Below are positions 9,121 to 18,751 of a stretch of 40,831 bases of DNA, piece after piece. Below the pieces are notes generated by a model. The model did no database searches. It saw only the letters and a list, made by a program, of their open reading frames with translations, and was not told where the DNA came from. The position numbers were made by a program, and so were the translations under genes. The DNA is from Casimicrobiaceae bacterium (GTDB lineage: Bacteria > Pseudomonadota > Gammaproteobacteria > Burkholderiales > Casimicrobiaceae), in assembly GCA_025056355.1 (NCBI GenBank), contig JANWWI010000018.1, positions 1 through 40,831 on the forward strand, read 5' to 3'. How positions within the stretch are numbered: the first letter of the stretch is position 1; every line of letters begins with the position of its first letter.

Positions 9121-12100
9121 CTATCCCCCCGGACCGCGCGGCTCCGGCGGCGTGGTGCTCTTCGTCTGGATGATGGGCTCGGCCCAGGTCCCTCGGATTT
9201 CAAACTCCTGCATGAGCAGCCGTTCGATCGGATCGCGCGCAAGCTTCTGCCCGATGTAGACCGCCGCGCCAAGCGCCGGGTTTGCCGTGGCCAGGCCGAC
9301 GCCGATTGCCGTGGCCGTTGACAAACTCGGATAGACGCGCACCCGCAGCAGCTGTGTTTCGCGTTCGATGTCGGCGGTGCCGCGAATTTCAACGCGCGCC
9401 GAGGGACCGCTGATGTTCAAGCCTTCGGTGCTCGCCATGCCATCCCGAATCGCGACCCGGGCCTCGACCGTGTCGAAGGCAAACCCGCGCCCGAACAGAT
9501 CGTCGAAGCTAAGCATCAAGCGACGCGGCAGCGACTGCAGCGACAAAATTCCCAACAGCTTCGCAAGCCCCGGCTCCATCTGCGTGAAGCGCCCTTCGCC
9601 TGCCGTCAGCGTGAACTCGCCGAGCGCCGAGCGATGCGAATAGTCCGCTGGCGAGCCGGGCCAGCGAAACTGACCTTCAATCGAGCCAGCAGCGCGTTCC
9701 ACGCCGCCGGCAAAGCCCAAGCGACGAAGAAACTGGCCTGCGTCTTGCCATTTGAGCGACACGGCGAGCTCGGTTCGATCACTCTCGACGCTGCCGTCGT
9801 ACAAGCGCCAGAGGCCACGTCCCAGGATGCTGCCCTCGGGGTTCGTGATGCGAAGCTCCTCGATGCGCCATTCGCGCGGGCCGGGCTGCGCTTTGAGCTC
9901 AAGCCTGCCCCATTCAACGCCGGCTTGCGTGAAAAAGGCCTCCGCCACCACTTCCAACCGCGGCCAGCGCGCCATTCGGCGCACGCGAGCCGGTGTTGCC
10001 CCGGCAACGGCGGTCTCTGGCGGCACACGCGCGGGTACGCTCAGGCGTGTCAAGCGCATGGCCACAGCCTCGACGTCGCCTTGACTGCCCGTCTCGACGG
10101 CAATCGAGCCAGAGGCCTCGCGCGAGGTCACGGCGAGGCGCCAACGCTGGCCACTGGGCTGAGCCCGCAGCGTCACGTCGTGAAAGAGATGGCCGAACAC
10201 CAACATCTCCTTCGCTCGCAGGTTGACGTTCAAGCGCTCGCTTGCGCCCGCTGAAGCTTCGGCCGCGGGCCTTCCAACGGAGGCGGCCAGCTGCGGCTCG
10301 AGCGTCTGCCAAAAGGCGAGCGCTGCGTCGAAATCGAGGCGAGGCACCTCCCCGCGCAGCACGATCCCGCGCGCCGGCAGTGCCCCGCGCGCGCTCCCCA
10401 GTTCGACCAGCGCCCGTTCAAGCCGCCGCAGCCCCGCAGCATCGGGCGCACTACGCTCGGTGACAACATGGAGTTGCTCGGCGAGCGTCAGCTCGACCCG
10501 GTCGCCACCGTCGCGCCGTATCGCGCGGGTGATGCGCGCATCAATCGGGGGTGAGGAAGCATCACGGGAGTTGCGAATGGCAAACACGCTGTCGAGCGGC
10601 CAACTGAGCGGCCGCAGCCGAGCCTGGATGTCACTCGAGAGCTCCATACGCTCCCGTCTCGCCGTGCCGCGCGGCACATTCATCGCAAGCATCCAATCGG
10701 CGCTGCCGTCGAGCGATTCAAGCAGCGGCAAGCGCAGGTAGCCGGCGAGGTTGGCAAGCCGCGTCGTACTGCGAGCGCGCACGCGCACGAAATGACCCTC
10801 CGTGGTCAGATCGATGCTCACCGGTGCGCCGAACGCGGTTGCGGTGATCCCGCCGACGTCGCGCACGGAGCTCGCGGTAAAGGCCAGCCGGCCCTTGACC
10901 TCATCGAGACGCGGCACCTCGCCGCCAAGTTCGACCCGGTTCCCATCAAAGATGAATTCACCTGCCAGGCGCAGCTTGCCCTCCTGCGAGCGCGGAAAAG
11001 AAGCCTCCAGCACGAGCCTTGCCGGGCCACTTCCCGAGGCGCCGCGCGTGAAGCCCTCGAGCAGCTCTTCGACCGGACTTTTGGCCGCAAAGTCGAAAAA
11101 GCGCTCAAGCGGTGCGCTTGCGAAACCGCGCACCTCGACCGGGCTGTCTGGCGAACCCAGATCGGCCACGCGAACTTCAACCGGACCGACCGGCGTCGCG
11201 TTGATCAGTCCGCGCTGCGCTTTGACCATCAGCGAGGGCCCCGAGAACACCACGGTTGCATCGACGCGCTCGGCGCGTGGCCAGTGATCGGCGTAATCCA
11301 CCGTGGCCTCTTCCACGCGCGCGCGCACCTCGAATGCGCCTTCGCTCGGCGAGCGAAACGGAAAGTGCCACAGCGCACCCTTGATGTTGAACTGGATATC
11401 CTCCGCGCGGCCGTCGAGCAGTGCCTCTTCAACCCAACGCCGAGCCGAGGGATCGAGCACGCTTGGCAGGTAACGCGGAATATCGACAATCCGAATGTGC
11501 TCGATCGTGCCGCGCAAGTCAGCAATGCCGGGCCCGAGCTGGTCCGGCTGCCACACGCCCTCGAGGCGTCCGCTTGCGTGAGCGGTAGCGAACCGAAGCG
11601 CTTCGAGCCGGACTTCTTGGAGCCGCGAGGCCGCCTGCCCGGCCTCGGAGGACACGGGTTTCTCCGGCTTGAGCCGCCAGGTGATCGTTCCGGCCAACTG
11701 CGTGAATGTGTGTGGCTGCGGCCACACCGCGGGCGCCGTGAATGTCACCAACTGCGGCGCTCCTTGCCCCGGGCTCGGGGCCGCTTTGCGCCCCTTGAAA
11801 GGCCAAAGCGCGCGCGAGCGCCCTGAGGAGCTTTCGCTCGCAGCCGCTCTCGGCGACTCGATCACCAGCCGACCGCCGTCGGCGTCGAGCCAAACCTGGC
11901 CCGACACCCCCACCACACCCGGCAGCGTCCCACGTGGATTCCAGCCAATGCCCTCAAAGCGCGCCGAAAAGGCCGAAACCTCGGCGCTCTGCCCAGTCAA
12001 ACGCAGCTCGAGGGTGGGCTCGCCGAGTTGGCCGCGCACCGAGAGCTCGGAGAGCACTCTTCGCCACGCCTGCGGGACGGGCAGCGAAGTCGCAACGCGC

Positions 12101-13311
12101 GAAGCGATGCCGAGATCGAGTTGATCGAGCCGTGCCGAAAGCGCTTGCCAACGCGGCCCTCCGTCCTCTGAACGCTGCCCGGAGCGCACAAGCTCCCCTG
12201 CGCCGATCTGCTGCTGCGCGCCATCCGGCATGAGAAGCCGCACGTCACGCACCGACCAGCGTTCTTCGAGCGCACCATCGGTTGCGCGGCGCATGCGCCA
12301 ACTCAGGCGCCCCGAGATGTCGCGCGCCTCCAGCGGCGCGAGCCGCTCCGAGCCAGTTTCCGGCAACAGCACGCGGGGCTCGACTGCCTTCACGTCCGCC
12401 GTGATTGCAACCGGTGCGCCGTCGTCGAAATCAAACCAGGCCTGAAACGCGCCGCGCCCTCGCGCAAAGCTCACCGGCAGCGGGAGATAGCGCGACCACT
12501 GCGCCAGATCGGCCTCCGGCACCCGCAAGTACGCACTGCCATCCCAACCCGCGATCGAGCGGGCGGTCTCACCGTGAAATTCCACCCGCAGATCGATTGA
12601 AGAAAGCGGGCGCGCGGCCGAACCCGAGGGAGACTCAGAGGCGCCGAAGCTCGGCGTTGCAATCAATCCGGCGCGATGATGCGCACCGCGCGAAACAAGC
12701 CGCGCCGAGAGCTCGCTGAGCCGCAACGGCGGGAGGTTTCGCCACTCATCGAGCCAAATCACCTCCCCCCGGATCAGCTGGACCTGCCGCTGGCGCAGCA
12801 GCCAGTCGGCGAATCGGGCGTCGCCGCCGGTTTGATCGAGATTGACATCGATGCCAGCCACAACCAGCGCGTTTTCGCGCGTGCGTCGCACCACCACCCG
12901 GGGCTCGTGAATCACAAGCATCGCCAGGCGCGGCTCGAGCACCAGAAGCGAACGCCAAGACAGTGCAGCATCGACCCGCGGCAGTTCGAGCACGACACGG
13001 CCGCTTCGGTCGAGCCACTGCAGCCGTTCGATCCGAAACTCCGGCGACCAGCCGTTCCACTGCGCCGACAACCGGCCGAGGGCCACGCTCTGCCCAGTGA
13101 GCCGCGACAAGGTCTCCACCACGCGCGGGCGCAGCTGATCTGCGTTCGGAACGAGCCAGAAGCGCGTCGCGGCCACCGCGGCGGCGAACGCGAGCACCAC
13201 GACCAGGCTGATCAGGAAAAGCAACCGCACCGCAACCGACGCCCACGGCAGGCACCTGAGAGCTCGCAAGAGCCGTCGAGTGCGCGATGCGGCAGAAGCG
13301 GGCGTTGACAT
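9121..13311 (-). CDS. yhdP: YhdP-family giant AsmA-like envelope protein
   Basis: The 1,396-residue protein has an N-terminal membrane anchor (about 29-48), followed by a very long periplasmic region with the AsmA/DUF3971 repeats of the YhdP/TIGR02099 family. It ends in the conserved AsmA-like C-terminal part (FDTVEARVAIRDG, LNISGPSARVEIRGTADI, IERLLMQEFEIRGTW). In enterobacteria YhdP, TamB and YdbH form bridges that carry phospholipids from the inner to the outer membrane; the same role is inferred here. Length fits the family (about 1,250-1,400). It is divergent from glnE over 90 bases, an order common in betaproteobacteria. A -10-like box ends six bases before its ATG. Confidence 0.93.
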   Translation of the reverse strand: MSTPASAASRTRRLLRALRCLPWASVAVRLLFLISLVVVLAFAAAVAATRFWLVPNADQLRPRVVETLSRLTGQSVALGRLSAQWNGWSPEFRIERLQWLDRSGRVVLELPRVDAALSWRSLLVLEPRLAMLVIHEPRVVVRRTRENALVVAGIDVNLDQTGGDARFADWLLRQRQVQLIRGEVIWLDEWRNLPPLRLSELSARLVSRGAHHRAGLIATPSFGASESPSGSAARPLSSIDLRVEFHGETARSIAGWDGSAYLRVPEADLAQWSRYLPLPVSFARGRGAFQAWFDFDDGAPVAITADVKAVEPRVLLPETGSERLAPLEARDISGRLSWRMRRATDGALEERWSVRDVRLLMPDGAQQQIGAGELVRSGQRSEDGGPRWQALSARLDQLDLGIASRVATSLPVPQAWRRVLSELSVRGQLGEPTLELRLTGQSAEVSAFSARFEGIGWNPRGTLPGVVGVSGQVWLDADGGRLVIESPRAAASESSSGRSRALWPFKGRKAAPSPGQGAPQLVTFTAPAVWPQPHTFTQLAGTITWRLKPEKPVSSEAGQAASRLQEVRLEALRFATAHASGRLEGVWQPDQLGPGIADLRGTIEHIRIVDIPRYLPSVLDPSARRWVEEALLDGRAEDIQFNIKGALWHFPFRSPSEGAFEVRARVEEATVDYADHWPRAERVDATVVFSGPSLMVKAQRGLINATPVGPVEVRVADLGSPDSPVEVRGFASAPLERFFDFAAKSPVEELLEGFTRGASGSGPARLVLEASFPRSQEGKLRLAGEFIFDGNRVELGGEVPRLDEVKGRLAFTASSVRDVGGITATAFGAPVSIDLTTEGHFVRVRARSTTRLANLAGYLRLPLLESLDGSADWMLAMNVPRGTARRERMELSSDIQARLRPLSWPLDSVFAIRNSRDASSPPIDARITRAIRRDGGDRVELTLAEQLHVVTERSAPDAAGLRRLERALVELGSARGALPARGIVLRGEVPRLDFDAALAFWQTLEPQLAASVGRPAAEASAGASERLNVNLRAKEMLVFGHLFHDVTLRAQPSGQRWRLAVTSREASGSIAVETGSQGDVEAVAMRLTRLSVPARVPPETAVAGATPARVRRMARWPRLEVVAEAFFTQAGVEWGRLELKAQPGPREWRIEELRITNPEGSILGRGLWRLYDGSVESDRTELAVSLKWQDAGQFLRRLGFAGGVERAAGSIEGQFRWPGSPADYSHRSALGEFTLTAGEGRFTQMEPGLAKLLGILSLQSLPRRLMLSFDDLFGRGFAFDTVEARVAIRDGMASTEGLNISGPSARVEIRGTADIERETQLLRVRVYPSLSTATAIGVGLATANPALGAAVYIGQKLARDPIERLLMQEFEIRGTWAEPIIQTKSTTPPEPRGPGG

Positions 13312-13317
13312 AGATCG

Positions 13318-13323
13318 ATTCTA
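13318..13323 (-). promoter_or_regulatory. Candidate -10 box (TAGAAT) for yhdP, leaderless
   Basis: On the minus strand TAGAAT is followed by CGATCT and then the yhdP ATG at 13311. Transcription would begin at about the start codon. There is no Shine-Dalgarno sequence and no evident -35 box. Confidence 0.4.
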
Positions 13324-13388
13324 GGAAGCCCTAGGACTGCGACCAGGCCGGAATGATCGCGTTCCCACCTTCGTCGCGCGAGGCCGCC

Positions 13389-13394
13389 GATAAT
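13389..13394 (+). promoter_or_regulatory. Candidate -10 box (GATAAT) for glnE, leaderless
   Basis: GATAAT is followed by CTCGGCC and the glnE ATG at 13402, so the message would again be leaderless or nearly so. The position mirrors the yhdP box on the other strand of the same 90-base region. Confidence 0.4.
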
Positions 13395-13401
13395 CTCGGC
13401 C

Positions 13402-16023
13402 ATGGATGCCGCCCCCGCCTCGACCGTCTTCGACCGAGTCTATGCCTGGAGCCGGTTTGCCGCTCGGCTTGCGCGCGAATCCCCCGCGCTCGCCGCGCAA
13501 GTGGCCGCCGATCCGCTGGCCCGGATCGATCTGGCAGCCTGGCGGCAGCAGGCCCAGAGTCTCGCGCAGGACCCGCAGGCCGCGGCCGCGTGGCTGCTCG
13601 AGCGTCGCGCCGAGCTCATGCTGCGCACAATCGTTCGAGATGTCGGCCTGGCGGCGCCGTACGAAGAGCTTGTCGCGGATTTGTCGGCATTCGCCGATCT
13701 GGCCCTCGAGACGGCGCTGCGCGCGCAAACCCAGGCCCTCGGGCTCAGCGAAGCATCGCTCGGGAGTTTCACGATCGTGGCCATGGGAAAGCTCGGCGGT
13801 GCCGAACTCAATGCCTCCTCGGATATCGACCTTGTGTTTCTCTGCGACGATGAGGCGCTCGAGACGGTCGAGCCACTCAATGCCCTCGTGCGCGCGCTCG
13901 TGCGCACGCTTGAACCGCCACGCCAAGAGCGCTTCGTCTTTCGCGTCGATCTGCGCCTTCGGCCGTTCGGCGAGGCTGGGCCGATCGTGCCGTCGCTCAG
14001 TTTCCTCGAGAGCTATTTTGTCCGTCAGGCGCGCATGTGGGAACGGCTCGCCTGGCTTCGGGCGCGGCCCGTCTGCGGTGCGCTCACCCGCGAGGCCGAG
14101 CGGCTGATCGAGCCCTTCGTCTACCGGCGCTATCTTGACTTCGACGCACTTGCGGGTATGCGCACGCTGCACCAGCAACTGCGCGAAGAAAAACAGGATC
14201 AGGCCAACTTGAAGCTCGGCCGCGGCGGCATCCGCGAGCTCGAATTCGGCACGCAACTACGGCAGCTCATCCGCGGCGGGCATCAGCCGGCGTTGCGGGC
14301 GCGCAACACGCTGGCCGCGCTCGAGGCTTTTGCGGCCACCGGTCGCTTGCCGCGCGCACTCACCGAGCAGCTTGCCGCCGACTATCGCTTCCTGCGCCGC
14401 CTCGAGCACATGCTTCAGTACCGCGACGATCAGCAGACCCAACGCCTGCCTGAGGCGCCAAGCGAACTTGAGGCGCTCGCGCGTGCCATGGGGCGGCCCG
14501 ATGCAGCTGCCCTGCTCGAAGAGCTCTCGACCGTGCGCGAACGCGTGCGCACGTGGTTTGATGAGACGCTCGACGGCGGCTACGGGCTGACGGCCGAGAC
14601 GCGCCACCTGCTCCTCGAAACACGCGCCCAGCCGCTACCCAGCGAGCCGACCGCGCTGCCCCCGGCGTTTCAGCGGCAGCGCCACGCCACACTGGCAAGC
14701 GCGCGCGTCCGGGGCCTTTCCGCCCGTGCGCAAGAGCGGCTCGGCGAGTTGGCCACACGCGCTGCGGCGCTCGCCTGCGGGCTTGAAGAAGGAGAGGCTG
14801 CCTACGCACGTACCCTGGACCTGCTGGCGGCAATCGGCGGCCGTTCGAGTTATCTCGCGCTCATGCTCGAGCGCCCGCAAGTGCTCAAACGGCTCGTGGA
14901 CCTTGCCGCCTCGAGCGACTGGGCGATCCGCTACGTGATGCGCCATCCGGTGCTGCTCGATGAGTTGATCGATCCGCGCCTACACGGAGCCGATCCCGAC
15001 TACGGCGTCTGGCGCAACGCGCTTCGGAAGCGCCTGAGCACAAGCGGCGCGGATGTGGAACGCGCAATGGACGCCGTGCGGCATTTTCAACACGAGGAGA
15101 CCTTCCGGCTGCTGCTCGCCGATCTGGCGGGAGCGCTCACGGTGGAACGGCTCTCCGACCATCTCTCGGCCCTGGCCGATACGGTGGTGGCGGTCGTGCT
15201 TGACCACGTGCTTGGCACGCTCGGCCTGCCGCAACCGGTGGAAGCCTCCGGGCTTGCCGTCATTGCATACGGCCGCTGGGGAGGCAAGGAGCTCGGCTAC
15301 GCCAGCGATCTGGATCTCGTGTTTTTGCTCGACGATGCGCGCCTCGATGAGCGCGACCGCTACACGCGCGCCGTTCAGCGGCTCGCGAGCTGGCTCACCA
15401 CGATGACTGCGGCCGGGCGCGCCTACGAGATCGACACACGCCTTCGGCCCGATGGCGAAGCGGGAGTGCTCGTCACCACCGTCTCGGCGTTTGAAACCTA
15501 TCAGCGCGAAAAGGCCTGGACGTGGGAACATCAGGCGCTCACGCGCGCGCGTCACGCGGCAGGCGATACGAAGGTCGGAGAACGCTTCGAGGCGATCCGG
15601 CGCCGCGTGCTCGCCACGGCGCGCGATTGGGGCAAGCTGCGCGCCGAGATTCTCGACATGCGACGGCGCGTGGCCGAGGGCCACCCGAACCGAGAACGCA
15701 ACCGGCGCTTCGATCTGAAGCACGATCCCGGCGGACTGGTCGACATCGAATTCGGCGTGCAGGCGCTCGTGCTTCGATATGCACACTGCCACCCCGAGCT
15801 GCTCGACAACCTTGGCAACATCGCGCTTGCCCGCATTGCGGGGCGGCTTGGGCTCGTGGAACCTGCACTGGCCGAGGCAGCGGCAAACGCCTACCGCGCC
15901 TTACGCGCCCGGCAGCACGCCCTCAAACTGCGCGGGGCCGAGATGGCACGGGTGCCCGTCACCGAGCTTGTGCCCGAGCGCGAGGCGGCCCGCGCATGGT
16001 TTGACGCTGCGACCGCCCCGTGA
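13402..16023 (+). CDS. glnE: Bifunctional glutamine synthetase adenylyltransferase/adenylyl-removing enzyme
   Basis: The enzyme attaches AMP to, and removes it from, a tyrosine of glutamine synthetase, switching nitrogen assimilation off and on under control of PII. The 873 residues show the duplicated architecture. The N-terminal adenylyl-removing nucleotidyltransferase domain has GKLGGAELNASSDIDLVF (about 131-148), and the C-terminal adenylyltransferase domain has YGRWGGKELGYASDLDLVFL (about 623-642). Each is followed by a helical PII-uridylyltransferase-like domain. The conserved VDIEFGVQ and ELEFGTQL segments are present. It is somewhat shorter than the E. coli enzyme (946) but normal for betaproteobacteria. 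The next gene starts 126 bases on with its own ribosome site. Confidence 0.97.
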   Translation: MDAAPASTVFDRVYAWSRFAARLARESPALAAQVAADPLARIDLAAWRQQAQSLAQDPQAAAAWLLERRAELMLRTIVRDVGLAAPYEELVADLSAFADLALETALRAQTQALGLSEASLGSFTIVAMGKLGGAELNASSDIDLVFLCDDEALETVEPLNALVRALVRTLEPPRQERFVFRVDLRLRPFGEAGPIVPSLSFLESYFVRQARMWERLAWLRARPVCGALTREAERLIEPFVYRRYLDFDALAGMRTLHQQLREEKQDQANLKLGRGGIRELEFGTQLRQLIRGGHQPALRARNTLAALEAFAATGRLPRALTEQLAADYRFLRRLEHMLQYRDDQQTQRLPEAPSELEALARAMGRPDAAALLEELSTVRERVRTWFDETLDGGYGLTAETRHLLLETRAQPLPSEPTALPPAFQRQRHATLASARVRGLSARAQERLGELATRAAALACGLEEGEAAYARTLDLLAAIGGRSSYLALMLERPQVLKRLVDLAASSDWAIRYVMRHPVLLDELIDPRLHGADPDYGVWRNALRKRLSTSGADVERAMDAVRHFQHEETFRLLLADLAGALTVERLSDHLSALADTVVAVVLDHVLGTLGLPQPVEASGLAVIAYGRWGGKELGYASDLDLVFLLDDARLDERDRYTRAVQRLASWLTTMTAAGRAYEIDTRLRPDGEAGVLVTTVSAFETYQREKAWTWEHQALTRARHAAGDTKVGERFEAIRRRVLATARDWGKLRAEILDMRRRVAEGHPNRERNRRFDLKHDPGGLVDIEFGVQALVLRYAHCHPELLDNLGNIALARIAGRLGLVEPALAEAAANAYRALRARQHALKLRGAEMARVPVTELVPEREAARAWFDAATAP

Positions 16024-16149
16024 CGTCCAAGCACGCCCGAAGTTCCCTGAGGAAATTCCCGAGCACGGGTTGTCCACGCGCAACGGCGACTCGGCGTTAG
16101 TCGAGGCAACTGCGGCTCAAACCGGCCGCCCTTCCCGAGGAGACGCAAC

Positions 16150-17043
16150 ATGACCGCTTTGCCTGCTCGCCCTGCTTCCCGCGTCGTGGCCCGCGCGCTT
16201 CCGCGCTGGGCGCTCGCCTCTGCGCTGGCCACCGGCGTTGCGGCAGCCCTTCTGACCGCGCTCCCCGCGCGCGCTTACGATCACCCACGCTGGAGCATCA
16301 GCTGGGAGTACCGGCCCGTGCAGGGTGCGTCAAGCGCGGTTTCCGCCCGCCTGGCCGAAATCCGCGTGATCGATCGCGACACGGGCCAGGAACTCCCGGT
16401 CTACCGCGCACGCGGCGAATACTGGGTGGCCGCGCGGCCGGGGGCGCGCTACGGCATCTCGATCAGCAACCGCACGGGTGAACGCGTTCTGGCCGTGGTC
16501 TCGGTCGACGGTGTCAACGCAATCACAGGTCAAACCGCCTCCTGGAATCAGGCGGGCTATGTGTTCGAACCCTATCAGCGCTATGCGATCAATGGCTGGC
16601 GCAAAAACGGCGCCGAGATCGCCGCGTTCGAATTCGTGCCCTCGGCCTTCTCGTACGCGAACCTCACCGGGCGTCCGGATCATGTCGGCGTGATCGGCAT
16701 CGCCCTCTTCCGCGAGGCCTACCGGCCCTATGGCTGGAGCTACCGTGACGGCCCGGGGCGCTCCAAAAGCGAATCCGCCCCCGAGGGCCTCAAGCGCGGC
16801 GCACCGGGTCAACATCTCGGCACCGGTCACGGCGAACGTGAATGGTCTCCGGCGCAGCAGACCACGTTCGAGCGCGCCACCTCCTACCCGGAGGAAGTGA
16901 TCCGCATCCGCTACGACAGCTACGAGAACCTCGTCGCTGCGGGGATCGCACCGCGTCCCTACCCATCCCGACCGTGGCGTGATCGCCCTGAGCCCTTCCC
17001 GGCGGTCGGCTACGTGCCAGACCCGCCGCGGTATCGCTGGTAG
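16150..17043 (+). CDS. Exported protein of unknown function
   Basis: The 297-residue protein has a clear signal peptide (long n-region, hydrophobic core about 20-38, probable cleavage after ARA at about 42). The mature part has a beta-rich domain, with VISVDGV-type wording in ISNRTGERVLAVVSVDGVN and a family-like YAINGWRKNG. The C-terminal third is rich in Pro, Tyr and Arg. I recall similar uncharacterised exported proteins in betaproteobacteria but cannot name a family. No catalytic motif, lipobox or membrane anchor is visible, so it is probably periplasmic. GAGGAG lies seven bases before the ATG. It stands alone and ends just before a hairpin terminator. Confidence 0.8.
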   Translation: MTALPARPASRVVARALPRWALASALATGVAAALLTALPARAYDHPRWSISWEYRPVQGASSAVSARLAEIRVIDRDTGQELPVYRARGEYWVAARPGARYGISISNRTGERVLAVVSVDGVNAITGQTASWNQAGYVFEPYQRYAINGWRKNGAEIAAFEFVPSAFSYANLTGRPDHVGVIGIALFREAYRPYGWSYRDGPGRSKSESAPEGLKRGAPGQHLGTGHGEREWSPAQQTTFERATSYPEEVIRIRYDSYENLVAAGIAPRPYPSRPWRDRPEPFPAVGYVPDPPRYRW

Positions 17044-17062
17044 CCCGGCGAAAGCCTAACGC

Positions 17063-17085
17063 CACCCCGCCTCGGCGGGGTGTTT
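17063..17085 (+). terminator. Rho-independent terminator
   Basis: CACCCCGCC-TC-GGCGGGGTG forms a perfect nine-base stem followed by TTTG. It lies 20 bases after the stop of the exported protein gene. It may also serve the oppositely oriented transporter gene that ends at 17090, although the T-run is on the plus strand. Confidence 0.75.
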
Positions 17086-17089
17086 GCGT

Positions 17090-18118
17090 TCAGCTCCGCG
17101 CCAGTTCCGGATTCGCGGCGGAGGGAACTGCCGGATGCGCCTCGGCCACGAGCAGCGTCCCTTGCGCGAGGCCGCGCAGCGTGGCGAGCACGAGCCCGGC
17201 GATAATGAGCGAGGCGAGCGCGAGGGCGGCGAGCGCAAGCACCGAACCCGCGCCGCTGGTGGGCGCCACGCGGAGGGTCAGCGCCGCGAAGGCGGCAAGC
17301 GGGAACGAGAGCGCCCAATGCGGCATCGCGAACGGCAGTGCTGCGATGCGCTTCGCGAGGGTCCCCGCCCAGAGCAGCGAGAAGAGCGCGATGCCCCACA
17401 TCGTCCAGAGCACGAGCGGCGGCGCGCCAAACTGCGCGAGTGACAGCCCGATCACCGCAGGCGGCGCCACGGTGATGAACGCCGTGGGCAGGAGCCGATC
17501 CGGCAACGGCCCAGCGATCGCGCCGCGCAGAATCACGAGCACCAGCGCAACCGGCCAGAAGAAGAGGCCCACACCGAACTGCGCCGCCGACCACTCCGGA
17601 AACCCAAGCGGCACGCCGGCGAGCGGCACGACCACGTTACCGACGACCGGGATGAAGAGCGCCGGGGTCACGCCCGGCCAGGCAAGCCCCGGCGGCACGC
17701 CCTGCTCCGGGTTCGCGGGCGTGTTGCCGCGCCACCAGCGCCCGAGCACCCACACTGTCACGGCCAACTGCACGATCGACCCGGCCCACCAGAGCGCCGC
17801 CGCCCAAGCCGAGGGCCCGTCGAGCGCGACCGCCACCGTGGCCGCGAGCAGCATCGAGATCGGGATCGCGGCGAGAAAAACATGCCTGACCGGATGCCGC
17901 GCATCCTCGCGCCACGCTTCCAGATGACGGACAAACCGCACGAACGATGCCAAGGCAAGGACGATAAAGGCCACGGCCGTCAGTATGGCAAGCGCAAGCG
18001 ATGCAGCCTGGGCCCACTCACCCAGCATGTCATGGGCCCGATGCCATGCCAGGGTAAGACCGGCCAGTCCCATGACAACCGCCCACCAACCCGGGTAGAG
18101 AAATTGAAGTCGCGACAT
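17090..18118 (-). CDS. TDT/SLAC1-family transporter (TehA-like)
   Basis: The 342-residue protein has about ten predicted membrane segments and matches the tellurite-resistance/dicarboxylate transporter family that includes TehA, plant SLAC1 anion channels and fungal malate permease Mae1. The start at FLYPGWWAVVMG resembles the family's N-terminal PxWFxxVMG-type motif, and GMxxLPxxPxW-like spacing recurs in the later helices. The family conducts anions such as malate, sulfite, nitrate or chloride through the inner membrane. The substrate is not decidable here. I chose the Met at 18118 (MSRLQFLYPG) over the one at 18127 because it fits the family start. It converges on the upstream exported protein gene. 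Confidence 0.82.
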   Translation of the reverse strand: MSRLQFLYPGWWAVVMGLAGLTLAWHRAHDMLGEWAQAASLALAILTAVAFIVLALASFVRFVRHLEAWREDARHPVRHVFLAAIPISMLLAATVAVALDGPSAWAAALWWAGSIVQLAVTVWVLGRWWRGNTPANPEQGVPPGLAWPGVTPALFIPVVGNVVVPLAGVPLGFPEWSAAQFGVGLFFWPVALVLVILRGAIAGPLPDRLLPTAFITVAPPAVIGLSLAQFGAPPLVLWTMWGIALFSLLWAGTLAKRIAALPFAMPHWALSFPLAAFAALTLRVAPTSGAGSVLALAALALASLIIAGLVLATLRGLAQGTLLVAEAHPAVPSAANPELARS

Positions 18119-18173
18119 GCCCAACATTGTGCCTTAGAGTTTTTACGGGCCTGGATGAGACAGCCCACCCGTG

Positions 18174-18411
18174 ACCGCACACGCGAGTTGTTCGAGCCGC
18201 CTCGTGCGAAACCCTGCATACTCGGCTTGTCCTCGCTGCCGGTTCGCTCGACAGCCAAAGCAGCGACGAGGCTGAAACAGAAATCCCGCCGCGTTCCAAA
18301 GCCTCCTTCACCGCCATCGCCGAGACGATGCTCAAGGGCGGCTCCACAAGCGCTCTCACCCAGATGTTGCTTCGCAACCACACGAAGGCGATGCCCTTTG
18401 CCGTCAAATGA
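18174..18411 (+). pseudogene. Possible remnant of a coding gene (C-terminal part)
   Basis: This frame is open for about 78 codons but has no usable start codon until an internal ATG at 18328. Its third codon positions are strongly G/C, like real genes in the window. Its last part (PPRSKASFTAIAETMLKG, then TSALTQMLLRNHTKAMPF) reads like a protein C-terminus ending in TGA at 18409-18411. I do not recognise the family. The minus-strand frame over the same bases is also open, so the coding strand is not certain. The 633-base stretch 18119-18751 otherwise holds only the micro-frame listed next. Confidence 0.35.
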
Positions 18412-18569
18412 CAAGAGACACTGGCCAGGCCTTGCTCTCGTTGGCAAAATTCGGGCTCCTTTCGGTCGTGCCGTGTTCGTGCAGCACGCACCGCAGAGCC
18501 CCACAGTCAACGCACCCACCTACAGCGGGCTTCGGCACGCAACCCTCATTACAACCACCGGAGGCGAGC

Positions 18570-18695
18570 ATGGATCCCGACCCTAGTTGTCGATTGCGCG
18601 TCGGCTTCTTCGGTGGGCTCACGCGCAAAACGTTTTTCGGCTTCAAGTTCTGTTTTTTGGCGCCTGCCGTCGGCTCCGCGAACAGCACGCCCTGA
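18570..18695 (+). CDS. Candidate 41-residue micro-protein
   Basis: An ATG at 18570 follows GGAGG with six to seven bases spacing and opens a 41-codon frame. The frame is rich in Phe and Gly in its middle (VGFFGGLTRKTFFGFKF). It has no known domain, and its codon usage is less G/C-biased at third positions than that of neighbouring genes. It ends 56 bases before the next exported-protein gene. It may be a leader peptide, a small membrane-active peptide or a chance frame. Confidence 0.3.
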   Translation: MDPDPSCRLRVGFFGGLTRKTFFGFKFCFLAPAVGSANSTP

Positions 18696-18751
18696 GCGTC
18701 TCCGGATGACATGCTCGCGGCGGCGGCCGCGCCCCAGCCAAGGAGCATGTC

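Noticed and set aside
10792-11826. 344-codon plus-strand frame inside yhdP
   Set aside because: It lies wholly within the recognised YhdP gene and gives an arginine/alanine-rich, unrecognisable protein.
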